A DNA stretch of 64,000 nt from Bombyx mori (lineage: Eukaryota; Arthropoda; Insecta; Lepidoptera; Bombycidae), in NCBI RefSeq assembly GCF_030269925.1, contig NC_085133.1, positions 3,306,001 through 3,370,000 of the forward strand. Direction: 5' to 3'. Below the pieces are notes generated by a model, which saw nothing but the letters and a program-made list of their open reading frames with translations, was not told the origin of the DNA and did no database searches. Positions 21,257 to 32,430 of this stretch are shown here, one piece after another (the stretch's first letter is position 1; every line of letters starts with the position of its first letter). A program made the position numbers and the translations under genes.

Positions 21257-21687
21257 CTAGTAGACCCTGTTAGTCGAAATTCGACTATATTTAATTTAAA
21301 TTATAAGTTTGAACGTTATTATATTCTACATTTTTATATTTTACTTCCTATAATTACAGATTTCGCCAAGACTACGTTATGGACAAATAATATTAAAGAC
21401 AAACAACATTAATCTATTCTCAATTCGACCACAGACGTTAAACAATAACAAAAGTTTGACAATAAACAAATAGTATGCATACGTGCGTGTGTGTCAAATA
21501 CATGGTAGTATGTGGCGTGTTTTTTTTATTTATTTAATGTACTTTTTAAGCATAATTTAAAAAAAATTAGCATTCTGTACTTCTTCCCTATATTCTCTAT
21601 AAGTGTGGGAAATTTCATTCTCTTCTGTCAGCGCAATTTTCGTAAAAAGGGGTAAAAAAAAATTTGCTTCACGTATTAATATATAGA
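21257..21687 (-). mobile_element. Non-autonomous Helitron, family 1 (diverged)
   Basis: Plus strand A|CTAGTAGACCCTG ... TTAATATATAGA|T with hairpin GTCGAAATTCGAC near the CTAG end. Confidence 0.82.
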
Positions 21688-22000
21688 TAATGCTATGTCG
21701 CCGTCACATAGGGCCTTTATTTTTAAATAACACAGCTTACTAAGTCGAAGACTTGGTCGTCCTTTCGTTCCTGGTAAGCTGAGTCACGCGTCGCGACGGT
21801 CCCCTCGTCTCGTGTCCCCCCGTCTGCTGCCCCGTGACAATGACATTGTGCACAGTGTAACATCACACAGTATGGTAACTTAAAACATTGGTAATTTTTG
21901 CAAGGCCCGTATTCCATTGCATGGAGTGATTATAGCTCGCATCTGCTTATTAATATATACAAAAGAGAAAATAAAGGTTTCTTTTACACATAGTGTAGAA

Positions 22001-22225
22001 CAGGGGCTCCCAAACTTATTTTGTCTACTGCCCACTTTGTGAATTTTTTTTTTCATGCCCTCATCTTTTCACCTACTCCAAAAACCACTAGAGCTCAGTA
22101 GATGTCTAAGAGTCCTCCTAGATGAAATTACAAATCGCCTCCATTTTTTTCTGGGTCTCTTACCGCCCCCCTTTAGGCCTGCAGCGCCCACAAGGGGGCG
22201 TTATCGCCCACTTTGGGAAAGGCTG
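22001..22225. mobile_element. hAT-like MITE with 8-bp duplication
   Basis: Ends CAGGGGCTCCCAAAC and GTTTGGGAAAGGCTG-like (CTTTGGGAAAGGCTG), an imperfect terminal inverted repeat starting CAG. It is flanked by GTGTAGAA (21993-22000) and GTGCAGAA (22226-22233), an 8-bp target duplication with one difference. Length 225 bp, no transposase. The 8-bp duplication and CAG ends fit hAT. Confidence 0.8.
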
Positions 22226-22320
22226 GTGCAGAAGGACTCAACAATTATTTGAGTGAAGAGGACCGGCACCGAACTACTAAGCAGAAACATCTGCTTTCTG
22301 TGCATCAAGAGTATTTAGCC

Positions 22321-22428
22321 CTTGTCCTTGTAGGCAGACGAGCATACTGCCTACCTGATGGTGAGTGGTTACCGTCGCCCATGGACTTCAACAATGCCAG
22401 GGACAGAGCCCAGCTGCTGTCTATCGTA
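22321..22428 (-). mobile_element. Solo family-B unit
   Basis: Minus strand from CGATAGACAGCAGCTGG to CCTACAAGGACAAGG. Diverged copy of the ~110-bp unit. Confidence 0.75.
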
Positions 22429-22890
22429 TAATGCTTTTGTTGCTCTACAATCAATCAGAATCGCTTCTTTTTGTAGCACTAATAACAGTATCATCATTCC
22501 ACCCACATGGGCCCGATAGGTAATATGCTTAAGGACGATTTCACCGGAATTTTCAGTTAGTACAGTCACAAATTAATCTCCACAAATTGAACAGTGCTCT
22601 ATTTAGTGACATGGCTGTCAGCATCTGCCAACATTTTCTGTATTTTTTATATTCATATTTAATTTGTCTTACTTATAAATCGTAAATATATATATTGCAT
22701 TAGTGAAATGCCTGTCGTATTTCATTAAGCTGGAAGGTTCGATTGCTCTGAGTAGATAAAACGTTGGTATCCATGTGGTCTGAGTATCCGCCTAAAAAAT
22801 AGTAAAAATACAGGAAAGGTATCACAAGTTTCGAAGGTTATTAACTCCACGTGTGATGGTGATAATTGTTCTCCACTAACAACCTTTTTA

Positions 22891-23105
22891 CTGGTGGTAG
22901 GACCTCTTGTGAGTGCGCACGGGTAGATACCATCACCCCGCCTATTTCTGCCGTGAAGCAGTTATGCGTTTCGGTTTGAAGGGTAGGGCAGCCGTTGTAA
23001 CTATACTGAGACCTAAGAACTCAAATCTCTTGGCGGGTGGTGGCATTTACGTTGTAGATGTATATGGGATCCATTAACCACATAACAATATAAGCAATAA
23101 ATAAA
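22891..23105 (+). mobile_element. Bm1 SINE, half-length class
   Basis: Starts ACTGGTGGTAGGACC, the recurrent 5' boundary of short Bm1 copies here. A deletion removes most of the GGTGGGCTGTGAGC tail before ATAAGCAATAAATAA. 23106-23620 holds nothing recognised. Confidence 0.8.
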
Positions 23106-23621
23106 GATAAATAAATAAATAACCTAGTATATTTTTTACCAAAAATTCGCAATACATATATATAAAAGATTAGGCTGCATGGTGTGATACCTTTGCCTTT
23201 CCATTTGGAAAAATAAGACTACTACTACCTACCACACTCACTATTGATAAGATAGCATTGATAACAAAATCATGAGTGAAGTTGTTTCAATAAACTAACC
23301 TATCTTTTTAATAAATTAGATTTAAGAGTTTGTTAATTGATGACTTGACTCAACCCAAGTCGAACTTTTGTGAATTCTAATACATATTTCATTTTCCATA
23401 TACAATCCTACCGCACGTGAACTAAACTGTGACGAGCTGAATAACGTGATCTCTTACATAACAATGACGTCATTCAACATTGTACACTTTAAGTTAGCAT
23501 TCATTTCATATCAAATCTTGAAACGTTTTTCGTGGCAACGTCATAACATTTTCTTTTATACATAATTAGTGTATTTATAAATTTTGTGGTCGGTTGCAAA
23601 CTGGCACGTGTCGGTATATTT

Positions 23622-23858
23622 GTTTTTTATGTAATAGATGAGTGGACGAGCTCACAGCCCACCTGATGTTAAGTGATTACTGGAGCCCATAGACATCTAC
23701 AACGTAAATGCGCCGCCCACCTTGAGATATAAGTTTTAAGATCTCAGTATAGTTACAACGGCAGCTCCGCCCTTCAAACCGAAACGCATTACTGCTTCAC
23801 GGCAGAAATAGGCAGGGTGGTGGTACATACCCACCTTACAAGAGGCCCTACCAGTAAT
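23622..23858 (-). mobile_element. Bm1 SINE, half-length class
   Basis: Minus strand from ATTACTGGTAGGG to the T run at 23622. Moderately diverged. Confidence 0.85.
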
Positions 23859-23959
23859 AAATCTACCCTTTGCAATTCCGTGTCACTTCAACTTCTTCAT
23901 TAAGATAACCGACGTCATTAATTTCGAAGGGAGTAAAAATAACTTAGAGCCTGTTATAA

Positions 23960-24200
23960 TCTCTATATATAAAAATGAATTGCTGTTCGTTAGTCTCGCT
24001 AAAACTCGAGTACGGCTGGACCTATTTGGCTAATTTTGGTCTTAAATGATTTGTGGAAGTTCAGAGAGGGTTTAAGCGGTAAATAAGTATGTAAAATGTT
24101 CGGAATTAAATAATATTTGTTTTTCCTTTGATGTGTCCTCCTTCGGTCTTTTATTTATCGACGCCGGGTGTCTGGTATCGAGCTATGGGACTGTGTGTTC
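23960..24200 (+). mobile_element. Helitron-like element, family 4, 5' part
   Basis: Begins TCTCTATATATAAAAATG and GTTCGTTAGTCTCGC, matching the 5' end of the element at 39194-39656. The homology runs through CCTTTGATGTGTCC near 24130 and fades. No clear CTAG end. Confidence 0.5.
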
Positions 24201-24252
24201 AAATCAAGCAAGGTACCATGTGTTTTGACACCAAAACGGACGTGATAAATAT

Positions 24253-24360
24253 ATTTTTATTGCCCTTATAGGCAGACGAACACACGGCCCACCTGATGGT
24301 AAGTGGTTACCGTCGCCCATGGTTTCAGCAATGCCAGGAGCAGAGCCAAGCCGCTGCACG
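24253..24360 (-). mobile_element. Solo family-B unit
   Basis: Minus strand from GTGCAGCGGCTTGG to TATAAGGGCAATAAAA. Small deletion near the middle. 24365-24960 holds nothing I can assign. Confidence 0.8.
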
Positions 24361-24963
24361 TACGACTTTCACGACAAAAGAGTTATATCGTAAAATAAAA
24401 ATAAATCTCCTCAACTACCTACTTCGCTTCCTCAATTGCCCACCTATTTGCTTTTCCATATTCAAAGTAACCATTCTAGTATTCTTTTGTCTTGTCCATC
24501 AATAATCATTCCTGCAGTAAATGTCGTAAACCCGATGTATGCAAATAAATCTCAGTGAATGTACAGAAATTCGCGCGTTGCTCCTAAAATATCTGGAAAT
24601 GTTCGTTGCCCTATGCCCTTGAAAGACACTCAATGCGTTGCAGCCGCTGTTTCGATATTTATATTTTGTTTGGTATTTCAAATAAAGAGACGTAATACGC
24701 AAATGCAAATGACTTTCTGGTGTGAAATTCAGCACAAAACACTAATGATCATATCTAGAAATCTGTAGCGAAATTTTGGCCTGGAATCACACCTGGGTGA
24801 CCCAGGCTCGCTCATCTATCCTGGTTAATCTGGGCAGGTCTCTGTGTCAGTAGACATTTCTCTAAATGCACAAAAGTCAAAGTTAACCAACTCGCGATCA
24901 CAATTTGAAGACAGAAATTAAATTAAGGCAATTTTCACCGCATGTCTCAAAGGTTTGAAGTTC

Positions 24964-25028
24964 CTGGGCTAATCGCTTAACACCAAGTGGAATGTTACCT
25001 CATCCATCCATGTAAAATAATCATAAAA
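24964..25028 (+). mobile_element. Diverged Bm1 3' end
   Basis: CTTAACACCAAGTGG and CATCCATGTAAAATAA resemble the Bm1 tail. It sits head-to-tail against an inverted Bm1 at 25036. Confidence 0.5.
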
Positions 25029-25035
25029 ACATGAG

Positions 25036-25341
25036 TTGTAAGTCCCAGATTTTTCAATATAACGGCTGCTTCATCAACCAATCCGAAACGCATTACTGCT
25101 TCACGACAGAAATAGGCAGGGTGATGGTACCTACCCGTGCGGAATCACAAGACACCCTACCTGCAGTGATAACGCAAATTATAAATTTAACGGGTTTGAT
25201 TTTTATTCCTTCACCGTGGACTTTTCTTAAAATATATTTCATTATAAAATTGGTACCTGCCTGCGAGATTCGAACACCGGCACGGTCGCATCGCTCGATA
25301 CGAATGCACCAGGCATCTTATCTTTTAGGCCACAACAACTA
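25036..25341 (-). mobile_element. Bm1 SINE with tRNA-like head
   Basis: Minus strand retains the head with B box GTGTTCGAATC and the GTTGTGGCCTAAAAG A-box region, then the body to the CAATATAACGGCTGC block, but lacks the 3' ~120 bp. Confidence 0.8.
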
Positions 25342-25733
25342 TATTAGGGAATACAATTTTTTGGGAAAAACTATGGGTATAAACGGACTGTAGTTACATA
25401 ACATATGTAAACCATGAGTTCATTCATAAATAAAGTTCCAAAAAAAAAACCTTAACGCTCTGTAGTTTTACGACCTAAAAATGTTCACTAAACTAACTAC
25501 ACAATAATATATTTAACAAAACCTTGCAATAATAAAATGAGTTTTATTACATCAGCGAATTTTATTTAGCTCAATAATTACGATTATATAATTTAATACG
25601 TAATGACTAACACGATTACAATGCAATTCTGTGAAAATAAATGTTACATGCATATGTTTGTAAATGATTCATAATGCAAGCTTTAAAAAATATGGCATAG
25701 TATTAAATCAATGCGTATGTATATAAAAATTTA

Positions 25734-26046
25734 CCTAGTCAGGTCATAAGTATTGTCACACAGTAAAAACTTTTCTTTTAGAATGCTGGCCACAAAAAAG
25801 TTTATTGAATTCGAATTTCGAATTGTTCATGAAAATAAAAATGTTCGTTCGTGCTGCGATAGACGACTGGCCGCGCAGATTGAAGGCCTATATTCAAAAT
25901 CACGGAGGTCATTTTGAATAAACTTTAGTGTCATAAGAACTTATGTTTTGTTAAGTTAATTTTGGTATATGAATGGTTACATAATGAATAAACTTGTTTC
26001 AATTATTTTACATTAAACATGTGACAGAATTTATGACCTGACTAGG
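25734..26046 (+). mobile_element. Internally deleted mariner element (MITE)
   Basis: Perfect 15-bp terminal inverted repeats CCTAGTCAGGTCATA at both ends, flanked by TA at 25732-25733 and 26047-26048. Inside, up to the stop at 25919-25921, is the very C-terminus of a mariner-type transposase, DWPRRLKAYIQNHGGHFE. The catalytic core is deleted. It would depend on a transposase from a full-length relative. 313 bp. Confidence 0.88.
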
Positions 26047-26170
26047 TATATGCAAAAGTTTATGAATTTGAACATTTGAATTTGAATTAGATATTTGCTA
26101 TGTGTATGTGCATTACTATAATTCTCATGTTGTATTTGTTATTTTAGCTGTTCTACACTCACTCATCGCT

Positions 26171-26380
26171 TATAGGCACCACCCCGCCTATTTGTGCCGT
26201 GAAGCAGTAATGCGTTTCGGTTTGAAGGGTGGGGCAGCCGTTGTAACTATACTGAGACCTTAGAACTTATATCTCAAGGTGGGTGGCGCATTTACGTTGT
26301 AAATATCCATGGTCTCCAGTAACCACTTAACACCAGGTGGACTGTGAGCTCGTCCACCCACCTAAGCCATAAAAAAAATA
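26171..26380 (+). mobile_element. Bm1 SINE, 3' part
   Basis: From the GGCACCACCCCGCCTATTTG block to CACCTAAGCCATAAAAAAAA. Confidence 0.88.
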
Positions 26381-27466
26381 TTATTCTCATAATCCTCTCG
26401 CAGGTCTGCTGGAAGAGATTTCTTAAAGAAACAAGCAGTGCCTTTGTACATCATTTTCCTATTACTCTGTACTATGTCTTCTTTTTTGTGTGTACATAAA
26501 TAAATAAATGAACAAGGTCTATTTCCGATTTCCTTTCCTCCGAAGATATTCTTATGAGATAAACAATTCGAAAGACCAATTTAATATTGAGGCTTTCGTT
26601 ACCCGCTTCTCATCATGTCATCTCTTCACATCACAGAGCGGAGATCCGTGTTCAGTTGGGGTATAAAGGTAGCCCATAGTATAGTCCAGTGTCCGTGAAA
26701 ACAGAACTATAAGGAATTATTCGTCGTCATTTGAATATTGTTACTAACTACCTTCTATTTTTCAATAAAAAAATATTTCTAATCTTTTACATTTCAATTT
26801 CTAAGATCCTCTCATCCTCTCACGTGTCCTGGTCTCAAAAACAATTTAGTATCCAAGTTCCTTTGTTTATAATTGATGAGAGAATGTTAAGTAGTTAACT
26901 CTTTCATGTTCTTTTCAATTATTATTTTATGTCGTACTGTTAACATTTAAATTTAACCTATTTTTCCGCTGTTTGTAAAATTGCTGTAACATGTCATAGG
27001 GTATTTATTATAAGAGATTGCTGCACATGCCTTACATACCAGAACTTAATTTTAAGCTTGAATGTTTTGTGTGTATTGCTGTTGGTGTGTCTAAATAAAT
27101 AAGATAAAAAATCAACTCAAAGAAGTTCCTAAAATTGTAAAAATAAAAAGTCTAAATCGACTTTTGTGCTTCCACAACTCAGCACGTGCCTTCGGTTCAG
27201 TTAACACAATGCATATAACCACAAAATAACATGTACTCTTTTGACAAGTAAAGTCGGGGTCAATTCGATATGCAATACCACGGGCCACGTGTCTCGAATA
27301 ACTAAATTAAATGACGCATTTAATTGGAATGGAAAAATTGACAATCGAATATATACAGCAAGCTGTGATGCTCTTCAAATTACATATTGAGTTTTTTTTT
27401 TTTTTTATTCATCATTCTTCACTGGGTTATAATGGCCGGGTTATAATTTCATTGGCTATGAAGATG
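26381..27466. other. Unassigned stretch
   Basis: No gene recognised. Several ends of the form GTGTGT..AAATAAATAAATA (26490, 27080) could be old retroelement tails but are not assignable. Confidence 0.4.
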
Positions 27467-27866
27467 AGTCGTCGTGGCCTAAAGGATAAGACGTCCAGTG
27501 CATTCGTGTTAAGCGATGCGCCGGTGTTCGAATCCCAGGCGGGTACCAATTTCTCTAATGAAATACGTACTTAACAAATGTTCACGATTGACTTCCACGG
27601 TGAAGGAATAACATCGTGTAATAAAAATCAAACCCGCAAAAAATATAATATTCGTAATGACTGGTGGTAGGACCTCTTGTGAGTCCGCACGTATAGGTAC
27701 CACCACCCTGCTTATTTCTACCGTGAAGCAGTAATGCGTTTCGGCTTGAAGGGTGGGGCAGCCGTTGTAACTATACTTGATACTTTAGAACTTATATCTC
27801 AAGGTGGGTGGCGCATTTACGTTGTAGATGTCTATGGGCTCCAGTAACCACTTAACACCAGGTGGG
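27467..27866 (+). mobile_element. Near-complete Bm1 with tRNA-like head
   Basis: Head AGTCGTCGTGGCCTAAAGG (A-box side) and B box GTGTTCGAATCCC. The body runs to CACTTAACACCAGGTGGG and then stops 35-40 bp short of the usual 3' end, where an inverted RTE fragment begins. Confidence 0.88.
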
Positions 27867-28240
27867 CGCCACAAAGACCGGTCCTGCGCTGCCTGCATCC
27901 AGCGGAGCCCCGCGAACCTCAATAGGTCGTCGGCCCACCTTGTGGGAAGCCTACCCACGCTACGTCTTCCTATACGCGGTCGCCACTCAAGAACTTTCTG
28001 GCCCCAACGGCCATCCGTTCTACGAGCAAGGTGTCCTGCCCACTGCCACTTCAATGTCGCAATCCTTTGGGCTATATCGGTTACCATGGTTTTCCTGCGA
28101 ATCTCCTCATTTCTGATTTGATCTCGGAGGGAAACTCCGAGCATAGCCCTCTCCATTGCTCTTTGGGTGACCTTGAGCCTTCTTATAAGGCCCATTGTGA
28201 GCGACCACGTCTCAGTGCCATATATCATCACATATAACAT
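27867..28240 (-). pseudogene. RTE-type reverse transcriptase C-terminal fragment
   Basis: The minus strand encodes YGTETWSLTMGLIRRLKV, then WQWAGHLARRTDGRWGQKVL, then RWADDLLRF, ending at DRSLWR: the C-terminal region of an RTE-clade LINE ORF, in one uninterrupted frame. It breaks off before the usual GEAYVQQW tail and joins Bm1 directly. The frame continues into antisense Bm1, which is fortuitous. The catalytic RT motifs are upstream and absent. Confidence 0.85.
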
Positions 28241-28714
28241 CTACATGAAAATATGGGTCTGGTGATACTCTAGAATAAAATTCAACGTCAACCCAAAACG
28301 ATCGTGTAAACTTAACAACACATGACGTATTTACGCGTACGTAAAAAAATAATTGATTTAGCTTCGTGCACACAAATGCTAGGTCAGTGGGTCACCTGTT
28401 ACACATATTGACACGTTTGCTCATTCCAAGTATTTGGATCAAATTAGTTTTGTAACTTTAATTACCAATCGTAATCATAAATCGTACTGTAAATACATCG
28501 AAGGAAGTATTGACATTTATCTAAAGAAATCCAGACATGTTTTATGATGAGATGCTATATCTTCAGAATATTATCGCACATGCTGAAGCAGTAGAGTGTT
28601 TTGGTAGAGAATCGAACCCAAAAAGTTAACCCACGCATACAGATACCGCAAGAATGATTTAAATACTTTAACATATGCTTACTCTACACTGATAGTAGAG
28701 CGTTATATGAGTCG
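28241..28714. other. Unassigned stretch
   Basis: No gene or repeat recognised. Confidence 0.4.
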
Positions 28715-28768
28715 TAACGGGTAGGTAGCATGATCATGTCTATTTCTGCGAAGCACCCATGCGTTCTA
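28715..28768 (+). mobile_element. Bm1 fragment, left of LINE
   Basis: ACGGGTAGGTAGCATGATC and GCGTTCTAGTTTGAGGGT match Bm1. The SINE appears to resume at 28987-29045 after the LINE. Confidence 0.55.
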
Positions 28769-28986
28769 GTTTGAGGGTTGCCCACTGAGTTTCTCGCTGG
28801 ATCTTCTCAGTGGGTCGCGATTTTTATCCGGTGGGAGATTCTGCAAAGCACTGCTATTGCTAGGGCTAGTGTTAGCAAATTCTCTCCGGCTGAGACCGTG
28901 AGCTCACCTACCGGTCGGGGCGTAGCTGGTCCCTTAGGCTAACTTAGCTCTTATCTCTTAGGCCAATAGGTAGGGGGAAAAAGGAT
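28769..28986 (+). mobile_element. BMC1-like LINE 3' UTR fragment
   Basis: Begins CCCACTGAGTTTCTCGC, contains GATCTTCTCAGTGGGTCGCG, and ends AGGTAGGGGGAAAAA. It splits a decayed Bm1. Confidence 0.85.
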
Positions 28987-29045
28987 GAGTGGTGGTATTG
29001 AAGTTGTGAAGTCTATTGTCCTTAGTAGCCACTCAACACCAAGGG
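28987..29045 (+). mobile_element. Bm1 fragment, right of LINE
   Basis: GAGTGGTGGTATTGAAG and CACTCAACACCAAGGGGG are the diverged continuation of Bm1. Confidence 0.5.
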
Positions 29046-29157
29046 GGTCGGGAACTTCTGTCATCAGTATCTACACTAAAAACAGCCTATTTACAAATTC
29101 TTAACGATTTCTTCGATCACAGACTTCTCAAGTCAAATATAAGTGCCATATAATACT

Positions 29158-29300
29158 TTTTCGGGCCGAAGGACGAACCTCCTACGGGGTCCCCGCGCCT
29201 AGAGGGCGCGCGGGGTATATGGATCTGGTCCGCGACTGCGAGACCTCGAGCCCAGGACCCACTAAACGACTCAATAGCATTGCACCCTAAGCGTTGTCGA
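29158..29300 (-). mobile_element. GC-rich LINE 3' end (R1-like?), short copy
   Basis: Same 3' end as at 32962 and 43196: T run, CGGGCCGAAGG..CGAACCTCCTACG..GGTCCCCGCGCC. Truncated after about 140 bp. 29301-29926 holds nothing recognised. Confidence 0.65.
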
Positions 29301-29926
29301 TCATATGTTTTTTTCCGTCGCTAATAGAATCGCGTTCGATAAAAGTCACACTAATTAACCGCATGCCTAATTAAGAATTCGTCGCAACAGACCGGCACAC
29401 AATAACACAATTCAAGAAAGCTTATCGTGTACAAACTTTCGTCACGTTCATTGAAGATTGCATCGTGTATTAGGTAATATTTATTGACTGAACTATTACA
29501 CACCTAATTCAATAATGAGGGCTTGTTTCGTAACACAATTGTTCGGTTTTGATACGAACGCTTGACCTATATTCGAGGCGTACAACACTGTTCACTGGGT
29601 TTTTTTTTTTTCATCACATTACGACATCAGGACTTGTGTTATCTGATTCACAAACACATATTCATGGAGTGTTTATTTGTAAACAGATTCTCTGAGTACA
29701 CAAACAGCGTTCAATGTGAACTCTAAATAAATGTCTAGATCTGTTGAAGGAGCTTTAGCAAAGCTTAGTTTTTCAGACTCCAAGTTTGTTATAAGAGTTT
29801 CGGTAACATAAGGTCCTAATTACGCAATTACGTCCTATTTTTAACGTTTTTCTCGTTAACTAATCAACTATGGAAATATCTTTCTAGTAACAATTATAGA
29901 AATATTCTGTACGTATCTTTGTCACA

Positions 29927-30169
29927 GGTGGTAGGACCTCTTGTGAGTCCGCACGGGTAGGTACCACCGCCCTGCCTATTTCTGCCGTGAAGCAGTAATG
30001 CATTTCGGTTTGAAGGGCGGGGCAGCCGTTGTAACTATACTTGAGACCTTAGAACTTATATCTCAAGGTGGGTGGCGCATTTACGTCGTAGATGTCTATG
30101 GGCTCCAGTAACCACTTAACACCAGGTGGGCTGTGAGCTCGTCCATCCATCTAAGCAATAAAAAAAAAA
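29927..30169 (+). mobile_element. Bm1 SINE, half-length class
   Basis: Starts GGTGGTAGGACCTCTTGTGA and ends CATCTAAGCAATAAAAAAAA. Little diverged. Confidence 0.93.
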
Positions 30170-30198
30170 CTCCATCGGAACGGCTGATTCAGATTTAT

Positions 30199-30218
30199 TT
30201 TCTCTCTCTCTCTCTCTC
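30199..30218. repeat. (TC)n microsatellite
   Basis: Short TC dinucleotide run. Confidence 0.85.
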
Positions 30219-30350
30219 GATCGAGTTTTCAGATGATCTAAGTTTTACGATTGGAAAACACAGGTGGCGTTGCAATCCCATTCCAAATAGGATTCTTCAT
30301 GTTTTACGCACACAATATCCTTGTCTGTAGACCCAACAAACACTTAACGC

Positions 30351-30476
30351 CTTGTGGCCTGAAAGTAATACTAAAAAGTATGTTTTGTAATCCTCAATTA
30401 TAATTTTAGAATATAGTTAAGTTAACATTACAAGAGTCTCTAAATCGAAAATGCTTGTCAACAAAGCATTTTTTTT
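30351..30476. repeat. Left copy of ~120-bp direct repeat around Bm1
   Basis: CTTGTGGCCTGAAAGTAATA to CAACAAAGCATTTTTT. Repeated at 30613-30731 with a few substitutions and one 5-bp deletion. It ends at the T run of the Bm1. Confidence 0.92.
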
Positions 30477-30612
30477 TTATTGCTTAGTTGTGTGGACGAG
30501 CTCACAGCCCACCTGATGTTAAGTGGTTACTGGAGCCCATAGACATCTACAACGTAAATGCGCCACCCGCCTCGAGATATAAGTTCTAAGGTCTCAGTAT
30601 AGTTACAACGGT
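30477..30612 (-). mobile_element. 5'-truncated Bm1 SINE between long direct repeats
   Basis: Minus-strand Bm1 tail, truncated at CCGTTGTAACTATACTG. The repeats abut both its ends, as a target-site duplication would. Confidence 0.9.
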
Positions 30613-30731
30613 CTTGTGGGCTGTAAGTAATACTAAAAAGTATGTTTTGTAATCCTCAATTATAATTTTAGAAGATAGTTAACATTACAAGAGTCTCTAA
30701 ATCGAAAATGCTTGTCAACAAAGCATTTTTT
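30613..30731. repeat. Right copy of ~120-bp direct repeat around Bm1
   Basis: CTTGTGGGCTGTAAGTAATA to CAACAAAGCATTTTTT. See 30351-30476. Confidence 0.92.
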
Positions 30732-30734
30732 GAT

Positions 30735-31520
30735 GTGACTCAACGATTCATTATATCTTGACGTAGTTTCACAACGTTTCCCAATATTTCATTACAACTT
30801 TGCCTATTTTACCATTACATCTATAAACACAGCAATGATCATTTATAAACAAAAAAACACAACAATAATTCGGCGCACCAAACCCGTAACGTTATGCAAC
30901 ACATGGATATGTTTACTGTTAATTTTTTTATTTTTTTATTTCGCAATTCGATTTTTTTCTAAGTTCTTAAACACGTTCAAACAATTTATTATGTTTGTTA
31001 TTGTTTTAATCATTATTTTGTAATTGTATTGAGTAATCAATTGTGTAAATTAATTTTATGAATTAAATATAATGATGCAATTTAATAAAGTCTTGACTGT
31101 CCAACTAACTTTATTTATAACGTAGTAAAGGCTAAACATTGGTAATATCTTCTCTTGTTACTTCACGATTTGAGCGAAAAAATCCTATGATATCTCATAC
31201 TAAAAGGAACACATAAACTTGAAGTATTAACTTAGTTCGTAATGATTATAATCGCAAAAAAACATCTAAAAATTATGTCCACATTACCTATTTATATTTC
31301 CGTAGTGAAGCGACATGAAATTAAATTATTGTTATTTTTATTTCATCTATTAATACTTAAATGATTTTAATTTAATCTGATCTGTCTGTCGATATATATG
31401 TAATTACATTCTCAAATTTTCTATTAAGTAACATAATATTCGAACGAAACAAATCAATAGGATTAAGAAAACAAATGACTGTTCTCTAATACAATATGTA
31501 ACCGACGTATAATATTATTA
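30735..31520. other. Unassigned AT-rich stretch
   Basis: No gene or repeat recognised. Confidence 0.45.
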
Positions 31521-31524
31521 TTAT

Positions 31525-31634
31525 TTTTTTATTGCCATTGTAGGCAGACGAGCATACGGCCCACCTGATGGTAAGTGGTCACCGTCGCTCATGGACGTCA
31601 GCAATGCCAGGGGCAGAGCCAAGCCGCTGCCTAC
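31525..31634 (-). mobile_element. Solo family-B unit
   Basis: Minus strand from GGTAGGCAGCGGCTTGG to CTACAATGGCAATAAAAAAA. Little diverged. Confidence 0.87.
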
Positions 31635-31737
31635 CATAAAAATTACTAATTACAAACAGCGACTAACACAAAATCTTGAAATAAAGTTATTTTTTTAATT
31701 GTCGAGAAAAGTGTTCTTAAAGTCCTCGAAAATCTTA

Positions 31738-31816
31738 ATGATAAAATAATTGAATAATTTTTATTAAAATGATTCATAAAATGATTTTTATTAAAATGAT
31801 TCAATTATTTTATCAT
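31738..31816. repeat. 79-bp hairpin with internal direct repeat
   Basis: 18-bp perfect inverted arms ATGATAAAATAATTGAAT at 31738-31755 and complement at 31799-31816. Between them a TTTTTATTAAAATGATTCA unit occurs twice (the second runs into the right arm). Confidence 0.85.
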
Positions 31817-32180
31817 AGACTAATATTTCTGACGGAAGATGATTTCACGGTCGAGTCAGTGTTGAGTGGTCGCCGAAGACCACGCATCACATGAGTCACA
31901 TTACACACCTTGAACTTCAAAAGGTTCGTGAGCTTATAAAACAAAAGCTATGCCGAAAGAAGGAACATTGGCTTCGTCAATACATTACGCATTACGAATA
32001 ATAATAAAGCCATTTAATCCAAATCTCACTTTCGATATTATTACAATGATTGTTAGTAAATTGTTGCTTAGATTTAAGAAAAGTTACTTATACTTAATTA
32101 AATATTTAATATTAGTATTATGAGATTCGGACCCCTATTTGGCTAAAAACCTCCTCCGTATTACGAATATTACTGCATCC

Positions 32181-32430
32181 GGTGGTAGGACCTCTTGTGA
32201 GTCCGCGCGGGTAGGTACCACCGCCCTGCCTATTTCTGCCGTGAAGCAGTAATGCGTTTCGGTTTGAAGGGTAGGGCAGCCGTTGTAACTATACTGAGAT
32301 CTTAGAACTTATATCTCAAGGTGGGTGGCGCATTTACGTTGTAGATGTCCATGGGCTCCAGTAATTCCTTAACACCAGGTGGGCTGTGAGCTCGTCTACC
32401 CATCTAAGCAATAAAAAAAAAAACAAAAAA
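32181..32430 (+). mobile_element. Bm1 SINE, half-length class
   Basis: GGTGGTAGGACCTCTTGTGA to CATCTAAGCAATAAAA and a long A tract. Confidence 0.93.

Noticed and set aside
22213..22431. 72-codon open frame next to the hAT-like MITE
   Set aside because: Its second half is antisense to a solo family-B unit; only about 25 codons might be independent.
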